From the NCBI GenBank assembly GCA_902775345.1, contig CACYLW010000008.1, positions 62,001 through 126,000 on the forward strand: a stretch of 64,000 nucleotides of DNA, read 5' to 3'. Position 1 is the stretch's first letter. Every line of letters begins with the position of its first letter. The stretch comes from an uncultured Eubacteriales bacterium (GTDB lineage Bacteria; Bacillota; Clostridia; Peptostreptococcales; Anaerovoracaceae). This document shows positions 42,821 through 52,542 of the stretch, in pieces. Made by a program: the position numbers and the translations under genes. Under the pieces are notes generated by a model, which was not told the origin of the DNA, ran no database searches, and saw only the letters and a list, made by a program, of their open reading frames with translations.

Positions 42821-43380
42821 TCCTGATCTCCTCCGGACAATTCGCGTCTCATCAGTATAAGTTCCTGCCAGCCGCTTTCGCGCGAGCGGAACCCCTTCGG
42901 GTTTCTGCCGAACTCCACAAAACCTGCCTTCTTATACAACTCGACCGCTCTCTCATTCTCTGAAGTCACGTCCAGTTCCAGCTGGGCATAACCGGCTTTT
43001 TCGGCGCATTCAATACAGGCTTCCGTCAGAGCTCGTCCGATGCCGAGTCCCCAGTATTCCCTGTCGATGCCAATACCGAATCCGGCTCTGTGTTTCAGCT
43101 TTTCCTGTCTTCCGATGCAGCTGATCCCTGCAGTCCCGGCGACCCTGCCGTCGATTTCAGCCAGTATTTCTATTTCATCAGGACTGTCCGCTCTGTCCTG
43201 CAGGAACTTCGCTTCCTGTTCGAGAGTAAATGACATCTCATCAGGGTATGTAAGCATCCAGTCAGTCTGTCTGTGGGTCAGATCAAAGACATCCAGCACA
43301 GCCCGGCCGTCCTCCGCTGTACAGTTGCGAAGGATGCAGGTTCTGCCGTCCTTAAGTTTTATCGTTTTATAGTATTCCAT
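42817..43380 (-). CDS. GNAT family N-acetyltransferase
   Basis: A 187-residue acetyltransferase of the RimJ/RimL-like group, with the acetyl-CoA site at IGIDREYWGLGIGRALTEACIECAEKAGY (motif A, Q/R-x-x-G-x-G/A) and the following VELYKKAGFVEFGR. The substrate is unknown. It sits between a radical SAM protein and the CooC-like ATPase, and its stop overlaps the start of the latter. No Shine-Dalgarno is evident. Confidence 0.88.
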   Translation of the reverse strand: MEYYKTIKLKDGRTCILRNCTAEDGRAVLDVFDLTHRQTDWMLTYPDEMSFTLEQEAKFLQDRADSPDEIEILAEIDGRVAGTAGISCIGRQEKLKHRAGFGIGIDREYWGLGIGRALTEACIECAEKAGYAQLELDVTSENERAVELYKKAGFVEFGRNPKGFRSRESGWQELILMRRELSGGDQE

Positions 43381-43385
43381 ATGTT

Positions 43386-44477
43386 TTACAGTCCAAGCAG
43401 CGCTTCTACCTGATCTCTCTTTTCATTCAGGACACAGCCGCCCTTGTGGTCATCCGCGAGAATGTCGCTGCTTCTCAATGCAACAAACAGCTTTGACCTG
43501 AGCGCCTCTTTCAGCGAAGTGTCCCTGACGTTTATATCCGAGTACGGTGAGAACGGACAAGGTTCCGCGCCGCCATGGGAGTTTATGTGGAAGAATCCGC
43601 GCCCCGCAGCCAGGCAGCCGCCAGAGCTCTTCTCGTCGCCCGGAAATGAAATATATATCATGTCCTGCTTGTCCGTCCGCAGCTCGTCAACTCTGCCGGC
43701 CATGTACTCACGGTCATCATCATCCGGCGCCAGGGGTTCCCCTTCGTCTGAGACCGGGGTGAACTCTATGTAGAACACAGCCTTGCAGCCGCGTGATCTG
43801 AGCGAGTCCAGAAAACTGTCTGAATAGACTTTTTCCATGTTTTCCTTCGTAACCGTAACAGACACGCCGTAAATGATCCCCATCTCATGGAGCTTATCCA
43901 TTTTCTCCATGACTGTATCGTAAACACCGGCTCCCCTTCTGTTATCTGTTTCCTCACGTTCACCCTCTATGCTTATGACAGGAACGATATTACGGCACTT
44001 TTCGAGCAGGCCCAGGTGTTTGTCGGTCATGAACGTTCCGTTGGTAAAGACCGGGAACATGATGTTTTTCATCTTTCCTGCGGATTCTATGACATCCCAT
44101 CTGAGCATCGGCTCTCCGCCGGCCAGCAGTATGAAGCTGACGCCGAGATCTTCTGCCTCTCTGAATATCTTCATCCACTCCTCTTCAGTGAGCTGCATGG
44201 ACGGGGCACAGTCAGTCGTAGCGTCATTGGCCCGTGAATAGCAGCCTTCACAGTGAAGATTGCAGCTCGAGGTAATGCTCGCAATAAGATAAGAAGGTAC
44301 GTGAATACCTTCCTTTTCGTTTTTCTCTCTCCTTTTGTCAGCAACTTTGCATGAAGCGGCAAACTTCACCAGAAACGCGCTCTCGCGCGGATCTTTCAGT
44401 GTCGCTTTCAACGCATCCTTTATTACCTGTTCGACCCCTTCAGTCAGGTATTTCTGCAGATCAAAGTTCTCACACAT
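43386..44477 (-). CDS. radical SAM protein (SPASM-like)
   Basis: A 363-residue enzyme with the [4Fe-4S]/SAM motif CNLHCEGC (Cys72, Cys76, Cys79) and the GGEPMLRWD motif near residue 120. The C-terminal third has several further Cys (GGCLAAGRG, AEPCPFSPYSD, HKGGCVL) that could bind an auxiliary cluster as in SPASM proteins. Its substrate, perhaps a peptide or cofactor, is unknown. Good ribosome site AAAAGGG precedes the ATG. It is upstream of a GNAT and CooC-like pair. Confidence 0.88.
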   Translation of the reverse strand: MCENFDLQKYLTEGVEQVIKDALKATLKDPRESAFLVKFAASCKVADKRREKNEKEGIHVPSYLIASITSSCNLHCEGCYSRANDATTDCAPSMQLTEEEWMKIFREAEDLGVSFILLAGGEPMLRWDVIESAGKMKNIMFPVFTNGTFMTDKHLGLLEKCRNIVPVISIEGEREETDNRRGAGVYDTVMEKMDKLHEMGIIYGVSVTVTKENMEKVYSDSFLDSLRSRGCKAVFYIEFTPVSDEGEPLAPDDDDREYMAGRVDELRTDKQDMIYISFPGDEKSSGGCLAAGRGFFHINSHGGAEPCPFSPYSDINVRDTSLKEALRSKLFVALRSSDILADDHKGGCVLNEKRDQVEALLGL

Positions 44478-44515
44478 ATCAGTCCCTTTTCATATTCGTT
44501 GAACTCTTCGTATTT

Positions 44516-45001
44516 TTACCATATATACGGTATCAGTTTTTTCGTTTTCTTACAATAATCTCTGTATGCTTCGCCGAAATCCTGTTCAAGTCTTTTCTCT
44601 TCACGGTTTACCTGCACCATCATTATCGCGAAATAAACAATAAACACGGCAGCAGCTTTCCATGACTGCAGGCAGATAATCAATCCAATATAGTAGATGA
44701 ATACGCCAAGCAGCATCGGGTTACGACAGATCCTGTACGGACCTTCAGTCATAAGATTGACTGTCCGCGGTGCTACCTCATGATTGAAAGCATCCATGGG
44801 ATTACCCTTGCCGACTTTTTTCATGTATACGATCGACCATACACTCAATCCAAGTCCGGCTGCTGCCAGCACCACAAAGCAGGCCGCCTGTATTATTCCC
44901 GGATCAACATCTCCGGACAGTTTCCACATCAGCAGCGGTATAAGTATCACGAACAGCAACAACCCTATCAGGTAACCTGCGATATCTCTGACCTTCTTCA
45001 T
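44516..45001 (-). CDS. isoprenylcysteine carboxyl methyltransferase-family membrane protein
   Basis: A 161-residue membrane protein with four or five helices. The C-terminal signature GPYRICRNPMLLGVFIYYIG followed by VNREEKRLEQDFGEAYRDYCKKTK is that of the ICMT/phospholipid methyltransferase family, which methylates small molecules, lipids or isoprenoid groups using SAM at the membrane surface. It starts one base after the stop of the upstream fusion gene and so is co-translated with it. The function is not assigned further. Confidence 0.85.
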   Translation of the reverse strand: MKKVRDIAGYLIGLLLFVILIPLLMWKLSGDVDPGIIQAACFVVLAAAGLGLSVWSIVYMKKVGKGNPMDAFNHEVAPRTVNLMTEGPYRICRNPMLLGVFIYYIGLIICLQSWKAAAVFIVYFAIMMVQVNREEKRLEQDFGEAYRDYCKKTKKLIPYIW

Positions 45002-45002
45002 A

Positions 45003-46289
45003 TCAGCGTTTCTCCGAGCGAATGGCTAAAAACGTCGGAATGTTCATCTCGTGGAGTCTGCCCTCTCCGTTTGTGTCTTCATACAGCTCCAGAACCGTAA
45101 ATCCGGCCTCAAGCTGCCCGCCTATCTGTTCTTCAAGCAAGTGCGAGAACTGCACACCTGCATCCTCGTCCTGAAGCTGCTTCATCTGCTCAGGATTCGT
45201 GAGGGGATCAAACGGCAGCGAATTGACTATCATCTTTTCCTCGCTGTCAACTATATAGTTAATGTAGTGGTCCACTCCTGACAGCAGTGACCCGCCCGGT
45301 TTCAGCACCCGGTAACACTCTTTCCATATCGGTCGTACATCCCTGACATAACAGTTCGATACCGGATGAAAAATCAGGTCGAACGTTTCATCGTCAAACG
45401 GCAGCGGCTTTGTCATGTCTCCCTGAATGGCCTTTATCTGATAGCCTTCGCGCTCTGCGACCATTCTTTCGCTTTCTATCTGTTTCGGAGAGTAGTCAAA
45501 TACAGTGCACTCCGCTCCGAGAGCCGCGAAGACCGGCATCTGCTGACCGCCTCCGCTTGCGAGTCCCAGGATCCTCTTCCCTTTCAGGTCACCGAACCAT
45601 CCGTGCGGCACCATTTTTACCGGCGTCAGCTTCACATCCCAGATGCCCTGCTCAGCTGCTGCATACTCTTCATGGCTGATCGGCTTCCCCCATTCCCAGC
45701 CTTCTTCGATCCAGCGGTCTATCGTCTCTGCATTTACGTCCTGATATTTTTCTCTGCGCATCCATTCTTCTCTGGTGAGCCTTGAAATGTGCTCTGTGCG
45801 TCTGTCCATCATCTTGACCCATTCAGCGTCTTCGTTTGTGTGATGATAGATAAAACCGCATTTTTCCTGCACGCGCCTGGACTTGTCATTGCCCTCGAAG
45901 TAGCCGCACCAGAGAGTCTCAACATGCAGTTCTTCGAATGCATGGCGTATTATCTCACGAACGCCTTCAGGTATGAGCCCCTGTCCCCAGAACGGCACGC
46001 CTATCCAGTAACCGATCTCCGCTTCATTGTTCGGAAGACCAATGTTGCTGTGTTCTCCAACCATCAGTCCTATGCTCCCGATCGCTTTCCCGTCTTCTTT
46101 CAGACATACGGCATAACTCTCAGGCACTGATAAAACAGTCCTGATTATTTCACGGCTGTTTTCAACGCTTGTATGCACAGGCCAGCCGGTTGCCGGTCCG
46201 ATACGCTCGTCTTTTGCATATTCATAAAGATCTTCCGCGTCTGCTTCTTCCCACGGCCGCAGTATCAGTCTGTCTGTCTTCAAAATCAT
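45003..46289 (-). CDS. fusion of a GNAT acetyltransferase and a SAM-dependent methyltransferase
   Basis: A 428-residue two-domain protein from the start at 46289 (AGAGG about 7 bases upstream; the upstream reading overlaps a terminator). Residues 1-~165 are a RimJ/RimL-type GNAT ([25 protein letters not shown], motif [15 protein letters not shown]). Residues ~225-428 are a class I methyltransferase with the SAM-binding [20 protein letters not shown] and a later [27 protein letters not shown]. Both domains look complete. The fusion is uncommon. It is followed by an ICMT-family gene one base later. Confidence 0.87.
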   Translation of the reverse strand: MILKTDRLILRPWEEADAEDLYEYAKDERIGPATGWPVHTSVENSREIIRTVLSVPESYAVCLKEDGKAIGSIGLMVGEHSNIGLPNNEAEIGYWIGVPFWGQGLIPEGVREIIRHAFEELHVETLWCGYFEGNDKSRRVQEKCGFIYHHTNEDAEWVKMMDRRTEHISRLTREEWMRREKYQDVNAETIDRWIEEGWEWGKPISHEEYAAAEQGIWDVKLTPVKMVPHGWFGDLKGKRILGLASGGGQQMPVFAALGAECTVFDYSPKQIESERMVAEREGYQIKAIQGDMTKPLPFDDETFDLIFHPVSNCYVRDVRPIWKECYRVLKPGGSLLSGVDHYINYIVDSEEKMIVNSLPFDPLTNPEQMKQLQDEDAGVQFSHLLEEQIGGQLEAGFTVLELYEDTNGEGRLHEMNIPTFLAIRSEKR

Positions 46290-46341
46290 TTCCTGACCTC
46301 TGATTTCTGTCCCTCTTATGTTATTTCTATCTATTGTACTA

Positions 46342-46371
46342 TAAAAAAGGAACTGCATAACTGCAGTTCCT
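46342..46371 (-). terminator. intrinsic terminator after the ABC permease gene
   Basis: AGGAACTGCA/TGCAGTTCCT, a perfect 10-bp stem over TAAC, followed on the minus strand by TTTTTTAT. Confidence 0.92.
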
Positions 46372-46393
46372 GAAAAAGCCCTGTTATTCTGCT

Positions 46394-47992
46394 CTATCTG
46401 TTTTTTGTCAGAGCCATCACTTTAAGGTAACTCAGCCCGGCCAGCAGTGTAACTATGAGGATAAGTCCCAGAGAAAGTACCTTGTGATCCAATTTCATGC
46501 CCAGGACAACGACCAGCACGGTCATGCCCATTACCACGAACATATTCGGCAGCATGTATATCGCGACCGCCGCGCCTTGCTTGATCACTTCGATCTCATT
46601 CTCCCAGTCGAGCCGCATGTGTTTAGTGCCGCAAACGCAGCCCCAGGCCGTGGAAAACGCGCACAGCGCCAGCCCCAGTATCAGATAAAGCAGTGTGTCG
46701 ACTGCCGGCACCTTCGCGGAGATGCACATGCACAGAGTTGCGAAAGCCATCGCCGGCACTGTCAGATACATGTTGAACAGCATCTTTCCCTGCCAGACTA
46801 TCTTCTTTTCTAATGGCAGACTCTGAATGATCCAGTAATTCCTGCCTTCAAGTGACGGAGACATTGCCGTTGTTGCAACCATTCCGGTAAAGAAATAAAT
46901 TATGAACGGGATCGCCGGCTGCAGCATCGCATGATCGAAAGGAGCATCCGCTGTAACTGTCTCTACTATCCGGTCGAAACCGAAAATCAGAGTGACCAGG
47001 CCTAACAGTATGGCAAATATCACTCCCATGGCCCCGTTGACAGTATACGTAGTAGAGCCCAGAAGTCTCCTGTACTCTTTGAACACTATGGACCTGACCA
47101 CACTGTGTTTTTTCAGACCGGTCATCTTATATTTTTTAGCTGCCGCATGCGATTTAAGAGCGGAGTTGATGCTCCTGTACGAGTTTCCGACCGTCCGGAA
47201 TATGACTGCAAACAGAAGCAGACTTACACCTGCAAGCAGCAGCATCGCAGGAACACTGTGCCTTGTGACAGAATCCGCGAACCACTTTGCAGGCAAGTAT
47301 ATCTCTGCCGCATTGTATGTCATCTCCGATGTCTTTTCTAGTGTTGCTTCTACTTTATCATTTCTGAAAACGTCTTCAATTATAAAGCGCAGTGAAAAGC
47401 AGAATATGACGAATGCTATCGTAAGCACAGTCTGGATGATATTTGTCTTTCTGAAACCCGCGCTGATCCTGGCGATCAGAAAGCCCAGAGAGGATGCGAT
47501 CAGCATCGGTATCACCGGCAGGAAGAACGCCAGAATGATCCATACCGGATATACATAAAACACCGGATCCGCGTAGAAGCCGTAGCCGATCAGCATCGCG
47601 AGTGCAATGCTGAGATACCATGGCAGGCTCTTGATATACATATACAGGAACTTGCAACCCGCGACTGTCCTTGCCTCGAAAGGCAGCGACATCAGCATGT
47701 CGTACTCCCTGAAATTGAACAGGTACCCATTCGTCCTGAAAATGGTGAAAAAGAACGCGAGAAAGCTGATAACGAGAGCACACATGACAGGTGCCGAGTC
47801 GATGATACCGGCAGTTCCGTACCCGACGCACATCAGGATGCAGTATGCCATGATCATCGCATAAAGGAGAAATGTACCTATAAAACCTCCGATGATCTTT
47901 CTGCGCTTTTTCCTGTCCCTGCAGTGCCTGAGTATATTCCTCTGGCTCGTGGACAGGAGCAGAGTCCTCAGCAAAATAAAGTTTCTATTCAT
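46394..47992 (-). CDS. ABC transporter permease
   Basis: A 532-residue membrane protein with about 12 hydrophobic segments and no ATPase motifs; it matches the ABC-2-like permeases paired with a bacitracin/antimicrobial-type ATPase. The start at 47992 overlaps the stop of the ATPase gene by 8 bases (alternative ATG nine codons earlier). The exported substrate is unknown. Preceding genes encode the ATPase and an XRE-AbrB regulator, all in one minus-strand operon ended by a clear terminator. Confidence 0.85.
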   Translation of the reverse strand: MNRNFILLRTLLLSTSQRNILRHCRDRKKRRKIIGGFIGTFLLYAMIMAYCILMCVGYGTAGIIDSAPVMCALVISFLAFFFTIFRTNGYLFNFREYDMLMSLPFEARTVAGCKFLYMYIKSLPWYLSIALAMLIGYGFYADPVFYVYPVWIILAFFLPVIPMLIASSLGFLIARISAGFRKTNIIQTVLTIAFVIFCFSLRFIIEDVFRNDKVEATLEKTSEMTYNAAEIYLPAKWFADSVTRHSVPAMLLLAGVSLLLFAVIFRTVGNSYRSINSALKSHAAAKKYKMTGLKKHSVVRSIVFKEYRRLLGSTTYTVNGAMGVIFAILLGLVTLIFGFDRIVETVTADAPFDHAMLQPAIPFIIYFFTGMVATTAMSPSLEGRNYWIIQSLPLEKKIVWQGKMLFNMYLTVPAMAFATLCMCISAKVPAVDTLLYLILGLALCAFSTAWGCVCGTKHMRLDWENEIEVIKQGAAVAIYMLPNMFVVMGMTVLVVVLGMKLDHKVLSLGLILIVTLLAGLSYLKVMALTKNR

Positions 47993-48695
47993 GATCGGCC
48001 TCCAGGAACGTTTCCTCAAGCGAGTGTCCTTCCGTGATCTCTTCCATGGTACCTGTCGCTATTATTCTTCCCTTCCTGATTATGGCTACCTTGTTGCAAA
48101 GCTTTTCAGCCACATCAAGTACATGCGTAGAGAAAAATATCGCCGCACCATTCCGGCACATTCCGCGCATGATCTCTTTAAGCGTGAATGACGCCTTCGG
48201 ATCGAGCCCCACAAAAGGTTCATCAAGCACCATGAGCTTTGGTTCGTGGATGAGTGCGGATATGATAGCCACCTTCTGCTTCATCCCGTGCGAATATGAG
48301 CTTATCATGTCGCCGAGGGAATCCGTGATCTCGAACATGTCAGCATATTTTTTTATTCTTTCTTCGCGGTCCGCAACGCTTATGTCAAATACATCTGCTA
48401 TGAAGTTCAGGTACTGAATACCTGTCAGATTCTCATACAGATCCGGATTGTCGGGGATATAGGCAGTGACCTTCTTACAGGCCACCGGCTCATCTTTCAC
48501 GGAATGCCCGTCTATGAAGATCTCGCCTTCGGTGAAATCGAGTACGCCGACAACCGCGCGGATGGTCGTCGATTTGCCCGCGCCGTTATGGCCGATAAAT
48601 CCGAATATATCTCCGCTTTCGACTGTGATCGATACGTTATCCGCAGCCTTTTTTCCTTCTCCGTATGTCTTTGAATAGTTTTTTATCTCAAGCAT
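47985..48695 (-). CDS. ABC transporter ATP-binding protein
   Basis: A 236-residue ABC ATPase. Walker A GHNGAGKST is at about residues 35-43, signature SYSHGMKQKV near 137, Walker B LMVLDEPFVGLD near 156 and the switch His in STHVLDVAEKL. It belongs to the CcmA-like/ABC-2 subgroup. AAGGAGAGG precedes the ATG. It energises the permease encoded immediately downstream. Confidence 0.95.
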   Translation of the reverse strand: MLEIKNYSKTYGEGKKAADNVSITVESGDIFGFIGHNGAGKSTTIRAVVGVLDFTEGEIFIDGHSVKDEPVACKKVTAYIPDNPDLYENLTGIQYLNFIADVFDISVADREERIKKYADMFEITDSLGDMISSYSHGMKQKVAIISALIHEPKLMVLDEPFVGLDPKASFTLKEIMRGMCRNGAAIFFSTHVLDVAEKLCNKVAIIRKGRIIATGTMEEITEGHSLEETFLEADHE

Positions 48696-48714
48696 GATAC
48701 CTCTCCTTCGGCAG

Positions 48715-49140
48715 TTACCGTTTTTCTTCGTTTCTGATCATATCAGCCAGCGCAAGGAAATCATCCGTTTTGATTATCGCGATCCCCTCGCCCTCTTTTC
48801 CAAGCACCATGAGCTGGTCCCCTGCACTGATATCGAACACCTTTCTGGCTTTCGCCGGAATCACTATCTGTCCCTTGTCGCCGACCGTAACAACACCAAA
48901 AAGATATCTGCCTTTTGGCGGAACTCCAAGTCCCATGTTTTCTACCGGCTCATAGTTGGTCAGATCATCAAGAGAAACTCCTAACGCGCCCGCAAGAAGA
49001 CGGGCTTTCTCAAGGTCGGGAGTCGTGTCTCCGGCCTCCCATTTGGCAACCGCCTGTCTCGATACTCCTACCTTCTCAGCAATATCTTCCTGAGTCATGT
49101 TCTGCAGCTTTCTGAGCTGGATCAGATTGTCCCTGAACAT
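48715..49140 (-). CDS. XRE-type regulator with C-terminal SpoVT/AbrB domain
   Basis: From the start at 49140 (GGTGGGAG just upstream) the 141-residue protein has an XRE helix-turn-helix (MTQEDIAEKVGVSRQAVAKWEAGDTTPDLEKA) and then a SpoVT/AbrB swapped-hairpin domain (GDKGQIVIPAKARKVFDISAGDQLMVLG). Two different DNA-binding folds in one chain is unusual. It is 19 bases upstream of the ABC ATPase gene and probably autoregulates this exporter operon. Confidence 0.88.
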   Translation of the reverse strand: MFRDNLIQLRKLQNMTQEDIAEKVGVSRQAVAKWEAGDTTPDLEKARLLAGALGVSLDDLTNYEPVENMGLGVPPKGRYLFGVVTVGDKGQIVIPAKARKVFDISAGDQLMVLGKEGEGIAIIKTDDFLALADMIRNEEKR

Positions 49141-49304
49141 CTCTCCCACCTTTCCGTATTTTTGGTTTTTTCTGATCATTCCTACTTTTGCAATTATTGT
49201 TAACATAATTGTAAACCTTGTCGCATCCCCCGTCTACCAACAGAAGCTTACATTTCAGTCTGATTTTTGTTATGAACAGTTTCTTTATTTTCTATTTGCC
49301 TGCA

Positions 49305-49334
49305 ATAAAAAAGATTGCAGCTCTCTGCAATCTT
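49305..49334 (-). terminator. intrinsic terminator after the FeoB-associated gene
   Basis: AAGATTGCAG/CTGCAATCTT with a CTCT loop, followed on the minus strand by TTTTTTATTG. It ends the feo transcript. Confidence 0.92.
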
Positions 49335-49336
49335 GT

Positions 49337-49531
49337 CTATCGAAGGTCCGCCTTGTGCTGTTCAATGCTTCCGCAGCAGGCAGTTTCGCTTTGCCTGTGT
49401 CTCGGACAGGAGTCCGCATATGGACAGCCTATGCAGGCTTTACCCTTTTTCTTTTCCTTGTAAATATACCTGGCGGCGAAAAACAGTATCGCCGCTGTTA
49501 CTATTACCGCTATTACCGTAGCTGCATTCAC
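49337..49531 (-). CDS. FeoB-associated Cys-rich membrane protein
   Basis: A 64-residue protein: one transmembrane helix (residues ~4-22), a basic stretch (YIYKEKKKGK) and a cysteine-rich tail (CIGCPYADSC, then CC). This is the small protein that accompanies feoB in many Firmicutes and probably helps ferrous iron uptake. It lies downstream of feoB on the same strand with a ~100-base gap, and is ended by a terminator. Confidence 0.88.
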   Translation of the reverse strand: MNAATVIAVIVTAAILFFAARYIYKEKKKGKACIGCPYADSCPRHRQSETACCGSIEQHKADLR

Positions 49532-49632
49532 CGTGCCGCCCTCCTTTCACTCTGTTTGTTTCAGCACAATGCGCGGCGAAACGCTGCGCCGCGCACCATG
49601 CTTAGTTAAGTTATCCTCAATCAAGGAAGTTG

Positions 49633-51648
49633 CTATGCAGTTGCTTTTGCTGCCTTAGAAGCCTTGTGAAGCTGATACTGCTCATCGAAGTGTGCTCTTA
49701 CCTTTCTGCCGATAAGAACGACTGCTGCGACCATGCAGAGTACTGCTATCAGACCAGGAACGAATCCAGCTGCAAGGTGTCCTTCAGTAAACAGTGTTCC
49801 GAACTGGTTGACCAGGAATGCGATCGTGTATCCGGTTCCGAGCTGCAGTCCTATTGCGCCCCAGAGCCAGCCCCTGCTCTTCATCTCTGAATTCATGGCT
49901 CCGATAGCTGCGAAGCACGGAGGTGTGTAAAGGTTGAAGAACAGATACGCAAGTGCTGTTACGGATGTGAGTCCCATGGTCGCCGCAACTGTGTTTGCAC
50001 CGCCTGTCATAGCGAGTTCTTCTGTATCAATGAACGATGTCAGCGCGTATACTACAGCGAGTGTACCAACGACATTCTCCTTTGCGATGAAGCCTGTGAT
50101 GGCTGCTGCAGCGAGCTGCCAAACTCCGAATCCCAGAGGTATGAGCAGTATTGCGAACGGCGAAGCGATCGATGCGAGGATCGAAGTGTTCTCGGCACCC
50201 TCTTCAACGACCTGGAAGTGCCAGTCGAAGGTCTGCATGATCTGTACTACAGTATTGCAGATGAGGATGATCGTAGCCGCCTTGATGATATATGCTTTTG
50301 CTCTCTCCATCATGGATCTGAACGCGAACTTAAGGCTTGGCGCTTTCCACTTCGGCAGCTCCATGATAAAGAACGATTTTCTGTATTTGTAGCCTGTGAT
50401 TCCCTTGATAAGCAGAGCTCCGAGGAAAATCAGCAGGAGTCCCATGAAGTACGAAAGAGTGCTTACCCAGCCTGCTCCGTTGAAGAACGCGCCTGCAAAG
50501 AGTGCGATCACCGGGATCTTTGCTCCGCACGGGATGAATGTTGTGAGCATCGAAGTTGCTCTTCTCTCTCTTTCATCACGGATAGTACGGCATGCCATGA
50601 TGGCAGGGATACCGCAGCCTGTACCGATTACCACAGGGATAACGGACTTGCCCGAAAGGCCTACTCTCTTGAAGATAGGGTCCATTACCGCACTTACACG
50701 CGCCATGTATCCGCAGTCCTCCAGAAGGGCGATCAGGAAGTACATTACCATTACGAGAGGCAGGAATCCGACTACGGCTCCTACGCCGCCCACGATACCG
50801 TCAGCAAGCAGAGCCGATAGTATGGCCGGGCTGTTTTCGAGCTGCCCTGCGACCCATCCCTGGAATGTTTCGATCCATCCTACGAGCCAGTCAGCGACGA
50901 GAGGTCCGAGCCATGCCTGGGATACCCAGAATACGCCCCACATGACAAGAGCAAACACCAGAATGCCTGCAACCGGGTTCGTCAGAACTCCGTCCAGTTT
51001 ATCTGCGGAAGTAGTTTCTGCAGACAGTGTCTTCCTGGTCTCTACTTCGGAAACAATGCCGTTTACAAAGCTGTAACGCTTACGGTCTTCAGCATCTACC
51101 GCGTTTTTATCATGCAGGTCTATGTCTGCCTGCAGGTAAGGTGCTGTCTGAGATGTTCCCGCAAGTGAGATAGCCTTGTCTATCATCTCTGCGAGGCCCT
51201 TGTTCTCAGTGGATACTGTCTCGAAAACCGGGCAGTTGAGCTTTGCAGAGAGCTTTTTTGCATCGATCTTTGTGCCTTCCTTCTCGTTGATGTCTGTCTT
51301 ATTCAGTGCAACAACGACAGGGATCCCGAGTTCGAGCAGCTGTGTCGTAAAGAACAGCGATCTGCTCAGGTTGGTAGCGTCTACGATATTGACGATGGCA
51401 TCCGGATTGGCAGTACGTACATACTCACTTGTAATGCCTTCTTCCGGTGTGAACGGCGACATCGAATATGCGCCCGGCAGGTCGACTGCGATAACTTCCT
51501 TATCGCCCGCGAATTCCTTCTTCAGCTGGAATTCCTTGCTGCCGACCGTAACTCCTCCCCAGTTACCTATCTTTTCGTTTCTGCCCGTCAGGGCATTGTA
51601 CATGGTTGTCTTGCCGCTGTTAGGGTTACCGGCAAAAGCGATTCTCAT
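49633..51648 (-). CDS. feoB: ferrous iron transport protein B
   Basis: A 671-residue GTP-dependent Fe(II) permease. The G-domain opens with GNPNSGKTT (7-15) and continues with VVALNKTDI and the switch regions (DLPGAYSMSPFTPEE); helices and gate motifs follow (VIPVVIGTGCGIPAIMACRTIRDERERRATSM). Both G-domain and permease domains are complete. AAGGAGG precedes the ATG. It is downstream of feoA. Confidence 0.95.
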   Translation of the reverse strand: MRIAFAGNPNSGKTTMYNALTGRNEKIGNWGGVTVGSKEFQLKKEFAGDKEVIAVDLPGAYSMSPFTPEEGITSEYVRTANPDAIVNIVDATNLSRSLFFTTQLLELGIPVVVALNKTDINEKEGTKIDAKKLSAKLNCPVFETVSTENKGLAEMIDKAISLAGTSQTAPYLQADIDLHDKNAVDAEDRKRYSFVNGIVSEVETRKTLSAETTSADKLDGVLTNPVAGILVFALVMWGVFWVSQAWLGPLVADWLVGWIETFQGWVAGQLENSPAILSALLADGIVGGVGAVVGFLPLVMVMYFLIALLEDCGYMARVSAVMDPIFKRVGLSGKSVIPVVIGTGCGIPAIMACRTIRDERERRATSMLTTFIPCGAKIPVIALFAGAFFNGAGWVSTLSYFMGLLLIFLGALLIKGITGYKYRKSFFIMELPKWKAPSLKFAFRSMMERAKAYIIKAATIILICNTVVQIMQTFDWHFQVVEEGAENTSILASIASPFAILLIPLGFGVWQLAAAAITGFIAKENVVGTLAVVYALTSFIDTEELAMTGGANTVAATMGLTSVTALAYLFFNLYTPPCFAAIGAMNSEMKSRGWLWGAIGLQLGTGYTIAFLVNQFGTLFTEGHLAAGFVPGLIAVLCMVAAVVLIGRKVRAHFDEQYQLHKASKAAKATA

Positions 51649-51687
51649 CAGAAATACCTCCTTATATATAACATTTCCTTTTATGAC

Positions 51688-51978
51688 CTAAATGATAATG
51701 GCTTCAGAGAGCATCTTGTCGAGGTTGTATCTGCCGTCCTTAATAACGACAATACAACTCTTTTTCTTCTTGGAAATAAGAGTTATAGGTTCTCCCTGAT
51801 AGCATCCAAGCCTGAACAGGAACAAGTTCATGTCATCATCATCTGTGTTGATCTCCTTGATGATATATGTCTGTCCCGGTTCAGCATCCAGCAGAGTCAT
51901 ATTTCCCGCTGCATCGTGCGAGTCTTCTTTGGCCACTGCGTCTGCAGCGTTTGCATTCATTGCATATGCCAGTTCCAT
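51688..51978 (-). CDS. feoA: ferrous iron transport protein A
   Basis: A 96-residue SH3-like cytoplasmic partner of FeoB. The core is YIIKEINTDDDDMNLFLFRLGCYQGEPITLISKKKKSCIVVIKDGRYNLD, with the typical RLG-x2-xG-x2 turn. The N-terminal 35 residues are an extension (MELAYAMNANAADAVAKEDSH) not common in the short family. GGAGG site is 8 bases upstream. It opens the feoAB operon behind a strong promoter with a palindrome over the -10. Confidence 0.93.
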   Translation of the reverse strand: MELAYAMNANAADAVAKEDSHDAAGNMTLLDAEPGQTYIIKEINTDDDDMNLFLFRLGCYQGEPITLISKKKKSCIVVIKDGRYNLDKMLSEAIII

Positions 51979-52018
51979 AGTAACTTCCTCCTATACATGT
52001 TAGGCTTCCTTAACTATC

Positions 52019-52051
52019 GTTAGTTATATCTAACCAAGGCCGATTTGTCAA
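52019..52051 (-). promoter_or_regulatory. feoAB promoter with overlapping operator palindrome
   Basis: Minus strand TTGACA (52046-52051), 17-base spacer, TATAAC (52023-52028). The palindrome GTTAG-N6-CTAAC (52019-52034) covers the -10 box, as an iron-dependent repressor of the DtxR type would. A second partial copy, CTAAC-GAT-AGTTAAG, lies just downstream. Confidence 0.7.
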
Positions 52052-52087
52052 GGTATTTCCGAGTATGTTTGTAGGAATTTCTCATAA

Positions 52088-52118
52088 AAAAAGGCCCCGG
52101 GATAATCATCCCGGGACC
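52088..52118 (-). terminator. intrinsic terminator after the 117-residue hypothetical gene
   Basis: CCCGGGAT/ATCCCGGG over AATC (52096-52115), with GG/CC extension, followed on the minus strand by TTTTTTTAT. Confidence 0.92.
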
Positions 52119-52131
52119 GGCGTTTCTTATT

Positions 52132-52485
52132 CTACTCGCAGCAATATCCTAGCCTGTTGTCTATATATATTATATTTTCCAGATCTTCGCAAATGCGTTT
52201 TCCGGTCTCAGCGGCATGGTCACCGCTGCTGTCCGGAACCGAGACAGTTACTTCGATCTTTGGCTCAAAAGCGGATGACCTTATTATAAAAGAATACCCT
52301 CCGGCAAGCCGGTATTCCAGGGCTTCAGTTCCCGCAGTTCCGTCCGCCGCCTTGCTCAGTTCAGTTACGCTTTTCACTTCGGCATTTCCGATCGTCCTAA
52401 AGCCACAGCGGAACATTTTCATGATATACCGCATATCCTGCATGCCGCTGCTGCCTTCAAACTGATAAATATATTTATTATTCAT
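52132..52485 (-). CDS. hypothetical protein
   Basis: A 117-residue protein of mixed alpha/beta character with no recognised motif. It starts MNNKYIYQFEGSSGMQDMRY and contains VTVSVPDSSGDHAAETGKRICEDLENIIYID. GGGGTG precedes the ATG and a terminator follows, so it is a real, separately transcribed gene. It has one Cys pair at the end (YCCE). Its neighbours are a small secreted-like protein gene and feoA, with terminators on both sides. Confidence 0.7.
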   Translation of the reverse strand: MNNKYIYQFEGSSGMQDMRYIMKMFRCGFRTIGNAEVKSVTELSKAADGTAGTEALEYRLAGGYSFIIRSSAFEPKIEVTVSVPDSSGDHAAETGKRICEDLENIIYIDNRLGYCCE

Positions 52486-52497
52486 GAGACACCCCTA

Positions 52498-52523
52498 AAA
52501 AACAGCGGGTCAGAGCCCGCTGT
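52498..52523 (-). terminator. intrinsic terminator after the 60-residue hypothetical gene
   Basis: ACAGCGGG (52502-52509) pairs with CCCGCTGT (52516-52523) over a 6-base loop, then TTTTTT on the minus strand. Confidence 0.92.
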
Positions 52524-52542
52524 CAAAACGAAGTAATATTCT

